Source of the DNA: Plasmodium malariae
Taxonomy: Eukaryota > Apicomplexa > Aconoidasida > Haemosporida > Plasmodiidae
Direction: 5' to 3'
DNA: 64,000 nucleotides
Assembly: GCF_900090045.1 (NCBI RefSeq)
Contig: NC_041781.1
Location: 1,188,501 to 1,252,500, forward strand
Shown: positions 26,013-39,400 of the stretch, one piece after another
How the letters are laid out: the number at the start of each line of letters is the position of its first letter
Numbering within the stretch: the first letter of the stretch is position 1
Program-made: the position numbers and the translations under genes
The notes under the pieces: model-generated
Databases searched by the model: none
The model's input: the letters and a program-made list of their open reading frames with translations, nothing else
Told to the model about the DNA's origin: nothing

Positions 26013-28253
26013 ATGAACAATTCAGAACTTTTTTGTATTTTCCATTTTGCTTGTTGCGTTGCATTGAGGGATATTACTGCTACCACGGAAGCGGAAGCGG
26101 TAAACTACTGTTACGATTATCACTTGGGCTTGCACATTATTTTATTTATTTTTTTTTTTTTTTTGTTTTTGTTGTTCTTTCGCGGAACAAACCACAGAGT
26201 CTATTTGCTTCTCGAGTAACGCGGACCTTTTTGAGTACATAACCAATAAGACAAACAATGTGGAAATACTGGCTTGTATTATTAGTAACCTGCTGGGTAG
26301 TTTTTTTAAATGTTTTTTTTATGTTAGCGAAATATCATTAAAAAAATTAGAAGATGGTTTTCCTTTTGATGCGTCATCAATCAAATTATGCTCCGATACA
26401 GAGGTAAGTGATTTCTATATTAAAGTCGACTTTTCCACTTGTTATACTGAAGAATGTGATGATCGAATTGTATTAAATGTATTATGTGATATTAAAAAAT
26501 ATAATGGAAGTGATTATTATAAATGCCCTAGGACAATTTTGAAGAAGACGTGTGAATTTATGAAAAAAGAAAATATAGCTGACACTGTTTGTGTAGGAAA
26601 CGAAATAGAATTTTTTATTTTTGATAAGGTGAATTATAATCTAGATGAATATAATTCTTATATGAAAGTTTATGATAGAGAATCATTTTCATGTAAGAAT
26701 GATTTATCAGATATATATAGAAATAGTGATAGTATTATTAATAAATCAGAACCATCATCATATAAGGAATATTGCCGTATTCCTAGAAATGATGGTTTAA
26801 TTAATGATGATAGTAAAAAATTAAAAAAAAAATGTGGTTATTTTGCTACTGATCCTTATGATACATCAAATATGATTAAACTTAGAATATGCCGAGCTTT
26901 AAATGATTTAAATATCAATGTACAAAGATATCATCATGAAGTGTCTACAAGTCAACATGAAATATCATTAAAATATTTTGATGCTTTAAAGAACGCTGAT
27001 AATTTATTTATTACAAAGCAAATAATTAAAACCACTGTTCATGCTTTTAATAGAACAGCTACATTTATGCCAAAACCGCTAGTTAGTGATAATGGGAATG
27101 GTTTACATTGTAATATTTCGTTATGGAAAAATAATAAAAATATTTTCTTTATTGATGATCCATCTACTTTTTATTTATCGAAAGAATCTTTTTATTTTAT
27201 GAATGGTATTATTAAACATGCAAGAGCTTTACAAGCATTTTGTAACTCAACTATGAATTCATATAAAAGATTAGTACCTGGTTTTGAAACTTGTCAGAAA
27301 TTGTTTTATTCCTTTGGATCTAGAAGTGCTGTTATAAGGTTATCTTTAATTAATTATAGCAACTCATCTGAAAAAAGAATTGAATTTAGATTGCCAGACT
27401 ATGTAAATTCACCACATCTAGTTATAGCTGCTATAATTTTAGCAGGATATGATGGAATTAAATCAAAAGAACAACCTTTAGTACCTTTTGAAAGTAAAAA
27501 TGAAGACTTCTTCATATCCAACATTTTTGCTAATTATGTTCAGAACCCTCAAAATTTTCAAACTCTCACACATGCCTTAAAAGATTATAATACGTTTCAT
27601 GACATAAAGGATAATACCGATTTTCGTAATTTCTTTAGATGTAATCAACCAGAGAATATATGTTTTTCGCTTGCAGAAAGTTTAGATGCCCTTGAAAAAG
27701 ACCACGAGTTCTTGACCGTCAATGGAATTTTTAAAAAGGTTAGCACGTTATGTGCTCATTGGTGCGTTTTATGTGTGTATGAACGTATATATATGCACAT
27801 GTTACATACGCATGTATATACATATATATATGTATGTGTGTGTATATATGTATGTATATATGTATGTATATATGTATGTATATATGTATGTATGTATATA
27901 TGTATGTATATATGTATGTATGTATATATGTATGTATATATGTATGTATATATGTATGTATGTATATATGTATGTATATATATATGTGTGTATATATGTA
28001 TGTATATATGTTTGTGTGTACATGGAAAAGCACTGTAGCTGCAAGGCGAGTGTTGTCCGTATTTCCCACAGATAGCAGTAATTGGGTGTTGAATGCGCCC
28101 TTTTCTTATACTATGTAAGTTCATTCCCATCCCATTTTTCTTTACTCCTTGTAGGAAATGATACAAGAATATATAAAATTCAAAAGAGAAGAAATTGTCT
28201 CCTATAACAAGTATGTGTCTCCCTATGATTATCACTTATATTATGACTGTTAG
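26013..28253 (+). CDS. GS: Glutamine synthetase
   Basis: Makes glutamine from glutamate, ammonia and ATP. The main exon runs to 27738, and exon 28155-28253 supplies the C-terminus (starts [10 protein letters not shown], ends YDYHLYYDC). The main exon starts after an acceptor at about 26197-26199 with [14 protein letters not shown]. No ATG precedes this in frame: the first open codon often reported, at 26260, is GTG. A candidate first exon is 26013-26099 (ATG to GCG, donor GTAAAC), which joins in phase 0 to an exon starting at 26200. The true first exon could lie elsewhere. Catalytic landmarks: [10 protein letters not shown] (about 26600), [19 protein letters not shown] (about 27090), [10 protein letters not shown] and [16 protein letters not shown] (about 27370). 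The identity is secure; the start is not. Confidence 0.93.
27782..28024. repeat. TATGTATG microsatellite in the glutamine synthetase intron
   Basis: Almost the whole intron 27739-28154 is (TATG)n/(TATATG)n. It is open in several frames on both strands and makes the exon appear to run on to 28038. The true donor is GTTAGC at 27739. Confidence 0.85.
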
Positions 28254-28838
28254 GAAATGATGCCGAAATATTTCTTATTTTAAAAAAAATAAGAAAGTTC
28301 TTTATTTTTACTCCGTTACTTGGTTACTCCACTTATTCTTTTTGCTATATTTTGATATTTTATGCGTAAATAAAAAGGATACAAACTTTTTTTAATGTTA
28401 CGAATTTATATACGAATATATGTGTATGTATATGTATGTATGTGTGTATATATTCATATATGTGTACCCATATATTTATACATGCGTGCATGTTTATTTT
28501 TATTATTTTATTTTAATTTTTTAATGATCTCTTACCCCTTTTCATTTGACCCGTAACTCTGCGAAATGATTATTTTTATAAATTTCAGTTTTTCCTCATC
28601 AAGATCAATATTCAATCAGTTGTTAATTGTAAAACTTATAAAACAAAAAAGTTCAAATAGTTTAAAAAAAGGGAAAATAATTGAATTTCCAAGCTTTTTT
28701 TTTATAAATTAAAAAAAAGAAAAAAAAAAAAAAAGTTAAAAATTGAAATAAAAACGCACATTCGTAAAAAAAGAAACATACAAAAAAAAGAAAAAGAGAA
28801 ATGAAATATAGTTCTACATAATTATACAAAGAAATAAT
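28254..28838. other. Convergent intergenic region between GS and PRP18
   Basis: About 590 bp between the 3' ends of two convergent genes, with poly(A) and poly(T) runs, TATGTATGTG steps near 28420-28450 and A-rich sequence at 28690-28800. No exon seen. Confidence 0.6.
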
Positions 28839-31641
28839 TTAAATATGAATTGTCGACAGGTTAACGGCCTCTGACGGGTTTGTGCAATATTTTCTTTGGC
28901 AAAAAGACAGCAGCCTTAAAATAAAAGAATGAAATAAAAAGGACATTAGGTGTTTAAAAATGGAAGTGGATAAATACATTGGTAAAGTGTTCAACTATAT
29001 ATGTGTACGTTATACATATATATACATATATATATACATATACATTACATATACTTAAGCATAATCACACAAATATGCATGTTCATTTTGTTTACCTCTT
29101 AATCATTTGAATGTATTTTCTCGTTGTTTCATCGTTTAGAATATGTGCGACCTGTATAAATATGTAACAGAAAGATACAAGTAAAAATGTTAAAAATACT
29201 TAATAAAATGTACGTGAAATGAGCCTCGTAAGTAGTTTTTTATGGAAACTCATATATACACGCATATATATATTAAATTATTTAATTTCACAAGTTTGAA
29301 TGAGTTTTCCTTTTTACTTCGGAGGCAAAGATTTTCGACCGTCCTGCTCTCTCATGAATCCCGACCATTGTAACCCCCATAGGCCAAGCAGCATTCCCTA
29401 TGGCTAGCAGCATATAACTAAAAAAAAAAAAATAAATAAACAGAAATAAACGAACAATCAAATAAAAATATACGAAAAGTAAGCGAACAATAAAAGAACA
29501 ATAAACGAACAATAAACGAATAATAAGCGAACAATAAGCAAAAAGTACACAACATAAGGTAGAATAACGTAAAAATAATAAGCTATACATCATAAGGTAC
29601 GATTACTCAAGTGCAGTGGAATATAACATAATGTAATATATGAAAGGTATAACTAAAATTATTCAGCTCATTTGTTTTTCATTCTTTTTTTTCTCTTTAC
29701 GCATCATGAGCGGCCTTAAAGTTCCTCTTTTGGCAACAAGAAACTATGTTGTATATTTTTTCGAGTATGTCAAGTTCCAGGCTAAATTTAAAGAAGTAAA
29801 AATAAAAATCGATATTGACAAATACACACACATATACGCATATACACAAAGACTCAAATAAACACACACATATACGCATATACACAAAGACTCAAATAAA
29901 CACACACATATACGCATATACACAAAGACTCAAATAAACACACACATATATGCATATACACAAAGACTCAAATAAACACACACAATTACACATACATATA
30001 TATATTAATAATGCTCGATATGTGCACTGGTATACTTTGTATATTACATTTTTTTTTTATAATATATTACCTTTTTTGTTTTAATTTTTTTTCAAGCGGC
30101 CTTAGGTCTTTATGTGTTTGCAAGTATGTAGCTTGTTTTATTTTCTTTTTACTGTCCTCGTTATTCTCAATTTCTTCGTTCCATTCTTTCATAGTACTTT
30201 TTATCCAGTCATATATAATTTTTTCTTTATCTAATTCTTTTCCGTTTTCATTATTTTGCTTTTCATTGGAGGATCTTTCTAATTTTACTGCTTCCTTCGA
30301 ATTAGTGTTCTCAATTTCATCTTCCAAATTGTCCTCAATTAAATCTAGAGAATTTTCTTTTAATCTTCGCGCGCGGAAAAAAAAAAAAAAAAAAAAAATG
30401 TGCAAAATGTTATGATCTGTTCATAATATTTGCTATTACGTACAGCTATTTACCCACATTTATGAGCACATTAACACGTACTTATACATTTACATACATT
30501 TACTTTTGTATTAATATATAAATATATATTTATAAATATATGTACGCATATATAACCTCCCTCTTAGGACATCACCAAACACGTTTTGCTCCTTACTCTT
30601 CAACTCATTTTTGTTTATTTTTAGCTCTTTCAACCTATTATACCTAAATTGGAGAAACAATATATGTATTTTTATGATCAGTTAACATAAATTAAAAAAT
30701 TAATATACACATACATGTATATATGTATATTTTAATATGTACCTTTGTAGATCAGTTTCACCAAACAATCTTATAGGCTCTTTTAATTGCCGTAGTAGAA
30801 TAATGATTTGTTTGTTACTTAATGTTATTTCTGAAAATAAAAATTATGATAACAATATTATTAATAATACATATAAACATATGTGGTGTAATGTGGTGTA
30901 ATACGGTTGTACATAGGCCACAAATAACGTTGCAAATACGCACGATGTGTTTATGTAAGTGAAAATATGTGTAACAGCAGCAGTATTATACGGAACAGCT
31001 TATTTATGATAAACTGCTCAAAGTGTCCTAATTTATTTTTATAACCTATATTTGCTTCTTCATTATCTATATCTGCGCTACTTTTTTTATGTTTTAGGTC
31101 TAGTTCATCATTCAATTTCTTAAAAGAAATGATAAGCATGTTATAAAAAATGAGGATAAGACACGAAGTGATGCAATAAAATAAAAAAAATGCATATTAT
31201 ATATATATATATGTACGTTTATATGCAGTGAGATAATTTGCAAAAAATACAAATATGTCCAAATTTTATGATAGTACATATATTTTATTTAACCTTTAAT
31301 CTTTCATATTCCTCAACTTTTTTTTTTTTATATTCTTTTTCGTAAAATTTGTTAATTTCTTTATTTTTTTGATCTTCCAAATCTGCTTGTTTGAACCATC
31401 TCTTATTTCCTTTAATTTCTATCTTACACAAATGGAGGAAAATGGGCAAAAAATGGTTACATTCATTTGTTATTAATTCAAATAAACATATAAATAAATA
31501 TATATATATACATACATACATACATATGTATGTATGTATGTACTTGTACATATTTCTGTTTGTATACAAGTAATAACTTTCTTCTTGCTAACCTTTGATT
31601 TCTTCCTTTTTCTTTTTTATAAAACTATCCAGTGCGTCCAT
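28839..31641 (-). CDS. PRP18: Pre-mRNA-splicing factor PRP18
   Basis: Ten exons on the minus strand, all phases consistent, 353 residues: 31641-31593, 31418-31294, 31118-30992, 30830-30743, 30643-30557, 30364-30071, 29781-29701, 29417-29318, 29151-29096 and 28893-28839. PRP18 acts in the second catalytic step of nuclear splicing with the U5 snRNP. The N-terminus is a Lys/Glu-rich helix. Exon 4 carries the conserved [10 protein letters not shown]. The hallmark loop is [20 protein letters not shown] in exon 8 (about 29320-29405), followed by [14 protein letters not shown] in exon 9. Exon 10 ends ...AVNLSTIHI. The number of short introns is high for a Plasmodium gene. It is convergent with glutamine synthetase. 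I chose the start at 31641 because it begins a helical stretch that joins in phase. Confidence 0.93.
29829..29985. repeat. 38-bp tandem repeat in a PRP18 intron
   Basis: Four copies of a 38-bp unit beginning CATATACGCATATACACAAA, within the PRP18 intron 29782-30070. Confidence 0.85.
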
Positions 31642-31994
31642 AATGGTTTTACGTATTTTTTGTTGTATTATTTAACTCATAATTATTTAAAAAAACATAA
31701 AAAAAAAATTCCAAAATTTCATTAAAAAATACTTACAAAACAGAAATTTTCGTTTTCTCCTTTAGAAAATAAAAGTCAACAAATTTTTCTTTAGCTTCGG
31801 GAAATATATAATGTTTCCATTATATGTATTTAATAATCACTAAAACAAAAGTTCATTTCTACGAAAATTTAGAGGTTATAGACAATAAAATTTTCAAAAT
31901 ATCTGTAATATAAAATTAGGGGAATATTCATTTATTTTTTTTTTTAAGTGTAATAAAATACGATATATAAAATTAATTATTTATTATGGATAAA

Positions 31995-32025
<31 letters not shown>

Positions 32026-33494
32026 CCACAAAAAAGGAGACTCACTAAAATGGTTAAAAGAATTGTTTATGAATCGTTTTGTATATAACACATATATATA
32101 TGTATATATGTATATATTTTTTTTTTTTTTGCTGATTTTCTCCATTGAAGAAATGCCCATTATTTAAGTGAAAATATATAATTTCCTATGAGTCTTCACA
32201 TTGAATGCTGTATATCTTTACATGGATACCTACTCCTTGTTAAAAATATGTATTTAATTATTTTATTTTTCTTTTTTTGTTTTTTAATTATTTATGCTGT
32301 AGTAAACTAAGGAAAGAGAAATGTATCCCTTTGATTAAAGAAGTAACAGTAATGAAGTGTTATATTTTTAATATGTAAATTTTTTTTTCATTGTAAACTT
32401 CTTTTAACAGTTGTACCACGTATGATGCAAACAAAAAGAAAAGAAAAGATAAAACTTGAAATTATCCTTTTATAAATCATTTTTTAACCAAATTTTCATC
32501 ATTTTCTTTGCATTTCTTTTGCCTTATTTTATTTACATTAATACAAGTTTAAACTTTAACTAATAGATGGAATGTTTAAAATTTTGAAGTAATAAATATA
32601 AATGAATTAACTTGAATGTGACAACCCCAGTTCTCCCATATATATTTATCATAGTAATAAAATTGGGGGGTAAAACTTACATTGATCATATATAAAAGAA
32701 TGTGTTTCAAAAATTCATTTTTTTTAATTTTGTAAAAGTGTATTTTGTTTCTGCAAAAAGTGGTTACAAAATGTTTTACAGATAATATGGCATACATTAG
32801 CAATTAGCAAAATAAAGCTAATATAAGGTTTGAAGGGGATAGTTACCTTTTTTTTTTTTTTTTTTTTTTCATAATATATAATTAAAAATATTTTTTGTTG
32901 CGATTTCCAAAGTTTCCGTTAAAATGCATTATGATAAAATTTAATTGTGTATATATACCAATATGGATATATATATATATATATATATATGTACATTTAC
33001 ATGTGTATATTGCGTACATATAGTTGTGTAGGCATGTCCATATTGGATGCGCTTATCTTTGTGTGTTTTTCGTCAAACATTGAAGACATATTAACATAAA
33101 ATCAAAATGAACAACAAAAAAAAAAGTATACCTAAATTTTGTTATACAAATAAAAATATAAAAAGTAAAAAAAAATAAAATGCATGAGTGGGATGAATGG
33201 CATGAATGACATGAACGGTTACAGGAATAAATGAGCAAATGAATAAAACAGATTGTGCGCAAAATAGTAACTTATAAGCGTTATGCTTAAGTGATTTTGC
33301 TTTATATTTTCATAGGTCGGCATATACGCTGTTTCAAAAAAGAGTGCATAACGGTATGTATGCATGTATGTATGTATGTATGTGTGTATATATGTATGTG
33401 TGTATATATGTATGTATGGGCTGATGCGTGTATTCATGTGTGCACGCACATGTTGGCAAAAAGGCACGCTAGACGTTCCATTGGTTGAGGTACT
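31642..33494. other. Intergenic region between PRP18 and the giant gene
   Basis: About 1.85 kb. Long poly(T) runs near 32000-32020, 32118 and 32852, (TA)n near 32975 and TATGTATG steps at 33355-33420. It is the promoter side of PRP18 and the 3' side of the giant minus-strand gene. No supportable exon was found. Confidence 0.6.
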
Positions 33495-36400
33495 TTACGA
33501 ATTACAAAAGGGCATAGACAGCAAGCTGACTGATGTAAAGACTTCTTCAATGGAAGGGCTAGTTGGAAATAAGGTCAGAACATTTTTTAACTCATTCAGT
33601 GCTTGATTATCGAAATTAAAAATAATATTTAACAAGTCCATGTTAAAATAATATGTTTTATTTTTTAATAATTTTCTTGAATATGCATGGAAATGCAAAT
33701 ATTTTTTTATATGATAAAACATTTTTGGGTGATTGGACATATAAATTAAAAAATAAAAATATACAAAATAAAGAGAGTTATCTAGAATATTATTTTTTAT
33801 CAAATTAATATATTCCCCCATATTTTTGCTTTTACAATACGAACTTTCCTTATTATATGTACTATCAAAGAAGTGATAAAAATCAATATTAAAATATGAA
33901 TTATCTCTTATATTATTTTTTATTATATCATTGTAGTCTTTGATAGGATTAATACGATAGGAATTCATTTCTTCAACTTTTTTTGAAATGCTTTTTTCAA
34001 AAAAGCTCTGTCCCCCCCAATTTTTAAGGCTGTATGTACAGTTAATTAATTCGTTTAAATGTTCAACGTCTGCCAAATTGTACGTTAATTTTGTGCTGCT
34101 GCTGCTGCTGTAGTTACTATTCACACACTTGTCAGTAGCAGCATAATTGCCAATAGCGGCACTATTGACACTGCTTGCCTTGATGATGGTATTGTCATTA
34201 TTATTGATGGTTGAGTGAGTAGTCTTGGTAGAGGCAGTAGCAGAGACGAATCCCCCACTATAGCCAAGCAGGTCCTTTGTACCCTTGGCACTACGCGTTA
34301 ACTTCATATTATAAAGTTCACTCTTTATGATATCAATGTAATCTTGTATTCGGTTAATAAGACAAAAATAGGGAATATTTTTATTTACCTTTTGCTGGTA
34401 CATATCATTTAGTAAATCATATGCATTTTTTCGATCGAAAAATTTATATGAACATAATTTTAAAATTCTGTTATAGACCTTTAATTTTAACTCAAATAAA
34501 AATTCATCTGTATATGGTTTGTTAAAAGCGTTTTTTAAAAATAAAATTCGTTTATTCATATATATATATACTCTATGCAAGAAAATGGTTAAAAATATTT
34601 TATATTTTTTTTTCATAAAATATTTTTTATAAAAATAATTCCTTTGAAATTGTTTTAATTTTTTACCATTTTTTCTGTATTTATTTTTAACTAAAAAAGT
34701 TTTATTTAATAAATTATATTCTTCATTATTTTTTTTTCCATTAATGAGTATTTGAAAAAATAACATGAGATCATGACAAATTTCAATATGTCTATTATCA
34801 TCATAAAAATAATTTTCCTTATTATCTTTTAATACCATACTGTATATATTAAATATATTGTACTTTTTATCAACAATATACAAATTTACAAAGAATTTTT
34901 GATATTTTCTTAAACTCTCAATGATATTTTCATTTTTATTTATATTCAAATTAAACCCTAATATGTTACTAAATAGTTCATTTTGAAATACAAAATGTAT
35001 ATCATTCCTAAATTTTAAAATGCCAATATTTCCTACTACATGCTTCCATAATATATGGTACACTGAAAGAAACTTCTTGGATATTACATTTACACTATCA
35101 AAGACACTACAAATGATTAAAGATTTTCTATATTTTTCATTTATACTTATACTATTAATGTTATAAAAAACGTTTGTACATAATAAAAAAAAACAATTAT
35201 TACTCTCATTGTATTCATACAAATGTATATAATTATTTGTCGTAATTACTAATTTGTTCTGAAAAACGTTTAAATCGTTTATATCTTCGATAATTTCCTT
35301 ATACTTACAATATTCCGTTACTACATATTTGAGACTATAAAAAAAATCCTTTTCATTACGACTAAAAGAATTCTCAAATATATAGTTGGACAATTTTAAT
35401 GAACCCATATCTAATTTCTCTTTTTTTTTTTTATTCACATTCTTGTTCGTGGAACTACTTACAGTATACATTTGGCTTGAAGAGGAATTTAAACTAGGAT
35501 TAGAAGAGTTTGTACTATCATTATTCCCTTCATTATTGCTACTCCGTTGTGCACTATTACGACCACTGCTACTATTCCTTCTATGTACACCTACTTTTCC
35601 CTTCATTAAATTTTCCAAATATTCTTTCTCATTTATATCTTTCCCCTCGTCTCCTTTTTTGACGATAGGTTGTTTCCTTACTATTGCTTTGAATAAATCT
35701 GAAAATTTTAATGTTCGGATAGCAGTTGGGTTAGAGGCACAATCGGCTGTCGGATCGGCTGTTGAATTGCCTGTCAAACAGTCTGTTTGATCAACTGCCT
35801 GGTTTCCACTTGAACTGCCGCTCCTATTAGCAGACACGTAGTAGCAGGCCCCCTTTTCGTCAAAGGCGCAGTCCTGTATAATCCTTTCCACTATACTATT
35901 CCTATGGTTCACTATTTTTCTATTACTCCTTGAGAGACTAATTTTGAGAAGGACAATATGATTATTCTTCGTATAGATAATATATTTATCCATAAAAGTT
36001 TTAATATTTTTCATATCTGTGTTTAAGTAGATAAGAGGTAATGAGTCATTATTTTCAAAAAATAAATTTAAAATGTCTTCTAGTTTTACCTTCTTAAATA
36101 CTAGAGTATCCTTCTGTTCGTTCGCTTTATTATCAAGTGTGTTTGCTTCATTTTTTTTTACTACTACTCTCAAGATGAATAAAGTTCTATGTATATGCTT
36201 CAAGTTAACCCAGAAAGAAATATTTTTCTTAAAATTTATTAAAAATACATAATTGTAAGATAGCTGCACTATGAAAAATATTTCATTTTTTTTAAAATTT
36301 AACTTTTTGTTAATTTTCTCTTTTAACCTGCAAATCGTAATCTCCTTCATACGGTAATTTATATTATTAATATATATAAATAGGCAGTCGTATGTTGATT

Positions 36401-39400
36401 TCGTATTCTTATATTTCTTTTTGTTCGTTTTCTCTTTGTCATTTTGCACTTCTTTATGTATAGCCACATCAGATAATGCTGCATCTAACCATTTACAAGT
36501 AGGTTTGTACACATTATTTTTAGTCTTTTTCAAACTGTATAATGTACATCTTAAACCTAATACATTATTGTAGTTTTTATATTTTTGCTGCCTCATTCTA
36601 TAGTAAGAATTGTTTTTATCAATTCTTCTTTTCCTAATCTTTATATGCTCTTTGCATATTTTCTTAGCATTTCCTAGATTTGAATAAAAGGACTTAACAT
36701 TGGCTTCTTTATCATACCTTTCAAGGTAGATTTTTTTTTTTAATGGTTCTGCTAATATTGCTCTTTTATGATTTGCTATTCTGTTATATTCAGTTATGCT
36801 ACTAAAGTGGTACTTGCTGCCCCTCAAATGTATAATTAAAAAACTCAGGTAATAATCAGACGTGTGTCCCAACCCGTTGGTGATAAACCCATCCGACCCA
36901 CTGGTAGTCCAACCATTCTGATATACCCTTCCATCTCTATCATTTACATATATCATGTCCATCTCTTTAATAACCTTTTTTTGTTTCTCCCCCACGTCTA
37001 TATTATTAAAAGAACTACCAAGTGTGCTACTATTTGCTTGCGATTTTTCTTCATTTATTGTGTCTACCTTGGACAAAGAAGAGCAATCCTTCTCTTTCTT
37101 CCCCTCTAATTTTTTTGCACGCATATCTCTATTTTCATTATCACAAACACACCTGTCTTCCTCAGCACTATTTGCCGCCAATACATAACCATGTTTGGCT
37201 GCGTCATCGGTACTAGCAGCATCAACAGTCGTAACATCCGCGTATCCGCTGGCATGCTCGTCCCCATCATTATATTCTCTTAACTTTCGCTGCTTCTTTG
37301 TACAGCAATTATTATCTACAGCTCCTTTTTTATTCTTTTTCGTCTTATTTTTGTTATTATTGCATATTTCCATCCTAGTTTTTATGTCAATGTTTTCTAC
37401 TGGTTTAGTGCCATTTCCTTGCTTAAGTTGTGCATCTTCGCTATTGAAAAAGAGACGATGAATAGTTGCATTGTTTGCATGTTTGCCTAATAAGGTCTTA
37501 AATATATTACAAAAGTGGTTCTCTCCTTTGTACAATTGTTTATCGATTCTATTATTTGCCTGTGCATCTACTCTTTCATTCATTTTATAGATATAATCTT
37601 CGCTCTGCAAACAATTTTGAATGCTAACGTTGTTGCTAATTAAGGGGTTTTCAAAGAAAGCACTTAGGTGTAGTTTCTTATTAATAATACTATAAAAAAT
37701 AAATGCATACAAAGGGTTACTAATGTTTTTGTATTTATTACGAATAAGATAAAAAATATTCTTATTTTTTGCAAAAATGTTTTCATCTTTTAAGAACAAC
37801 TGGTTATAAATATATGTAGACTTATTCTTATCATATATATCTTCATCTATTTCATTTATATTAGTACTAAATTTTTTAACCACATGATATATACTCATTT
37901 TTTTCTCACTTTCTTTAATATTTTCTTCTATGGCTGTAATTATTTCTTTCTTATCTGCATACTTATTTATCTGAAAAAGTTCATTTAACATGTAGCTCCT
38001 ATCAAAATGCATCTCTAGCATATTCGTTAAATGGTTGTTCTCGTTCATGTTTATAATTCTCCTTCCAAATTTAAAATACACATTTTTGTTATTGCAGTAC
38101 GTACCGATTCCTCTTCTCTCTTCCGTATCTTCTTCTCTAGTCATATTCCTAAACACGTACTCTCTTTTGATTGTTTGTGCTTTTTCTTCCTCTAATTCTT
38201 CCTCTATTTTTTCTTTTTCTACCTCTATTTCTTCCTCTAATTCTTCCTCTATTTCTTCCTCTAATTCTTCCTCTATTTTTTCTTCTTTTTCTTCTTCTTT
38301 TTCTGCCTCTTTTTCTGCCTCTTTTTCTGTCTCTTTTTCTGCCTCTTTTTTTTCTTTCCTTTTTTCATGACTGCTTAGACCATCTTGCATATTTTCACCA
38401 GTGAGGGGACTGTATATTAGGGAATTTTTTAGGTAAAAATTAAATGGATGTGGAAGGGTAATCTGTGTAAACTTCTCTACATTGATATTACTGAAAGTAT
38501 TTATTTCTTGACAAGATAGAATGCTCTTTTGAATTAATGCAAAGTACATCTTATCATTAATAGATATGATAATTAAGAAAATAAAATTTCTTTTGTTATT
38601 ATTTTTGATTAGCACTATGTTATTCGCGTTAATGCTATCTTTTATCTTTATCATTTTATTGTTGAAGGAATGTATATTTAACCCATTATACAACGAATGA
38701 GCATTATAATTTAATTTTTCTTTATTACAATGAACCTTTTTTTTTTCAACATTAGCTTTATGGTATCTGTTCTCACTATGTACATTATCTTTTATTCCTT
38801 TCCCTTTGGAACAAGCGCGCTCGACCTTTGAGTAATTACTTCCACTAGATAGATACAAATTATTTGGACATGGTGCGCTTGGCGTGTTGGAGCTTGTGCA
38901 TGGTCCTTTTTCCTTTTTGATCCCTATCTTGTGGCCCTTATTACCGTCATTTACAGCTTTGCTACCCACATTTACATCTCTGTCATTCACAATTACACCT
39001 TTATAGCCGCTACTTACACCGCTACTTACACCGCTACTTACACCGCTACTTACACCGCTACATACACCGCTACATACACCGCTACTTACACCGCTACTTA
39101 CACCGCTACTTACACCGCTACTTACAGAGCTACCCGCCTTATAACTTATGCGCCTTTTTTCTAAGTCATTTTCCGCCTTAAAAATTGTCAAGGGTAGAAG
39201 AAAAATATTTTTGCCCTTAATTTTTTCTTCTCCTATTTTTTTTTCACTTAAAAAGGTATTAACAGTATATTCATCTAAATTGATAAGATTCATTAGGTAG
39301 GTATTCATCCTCTTTTTCATTTCATTTAAATAATTATATGGTTTATCCATACTATGAGTATTATCAACTGGTTGCTTCTTAACTTTGTAGGAGATAAAGA

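Noticed and set aside
27740..28235. Several overlapping ORFs on both strands in the GS intron
   Set aside because: All are translations of TATGTATG/CATACATA microsatellite inside an intron with clear donor and acceptor.
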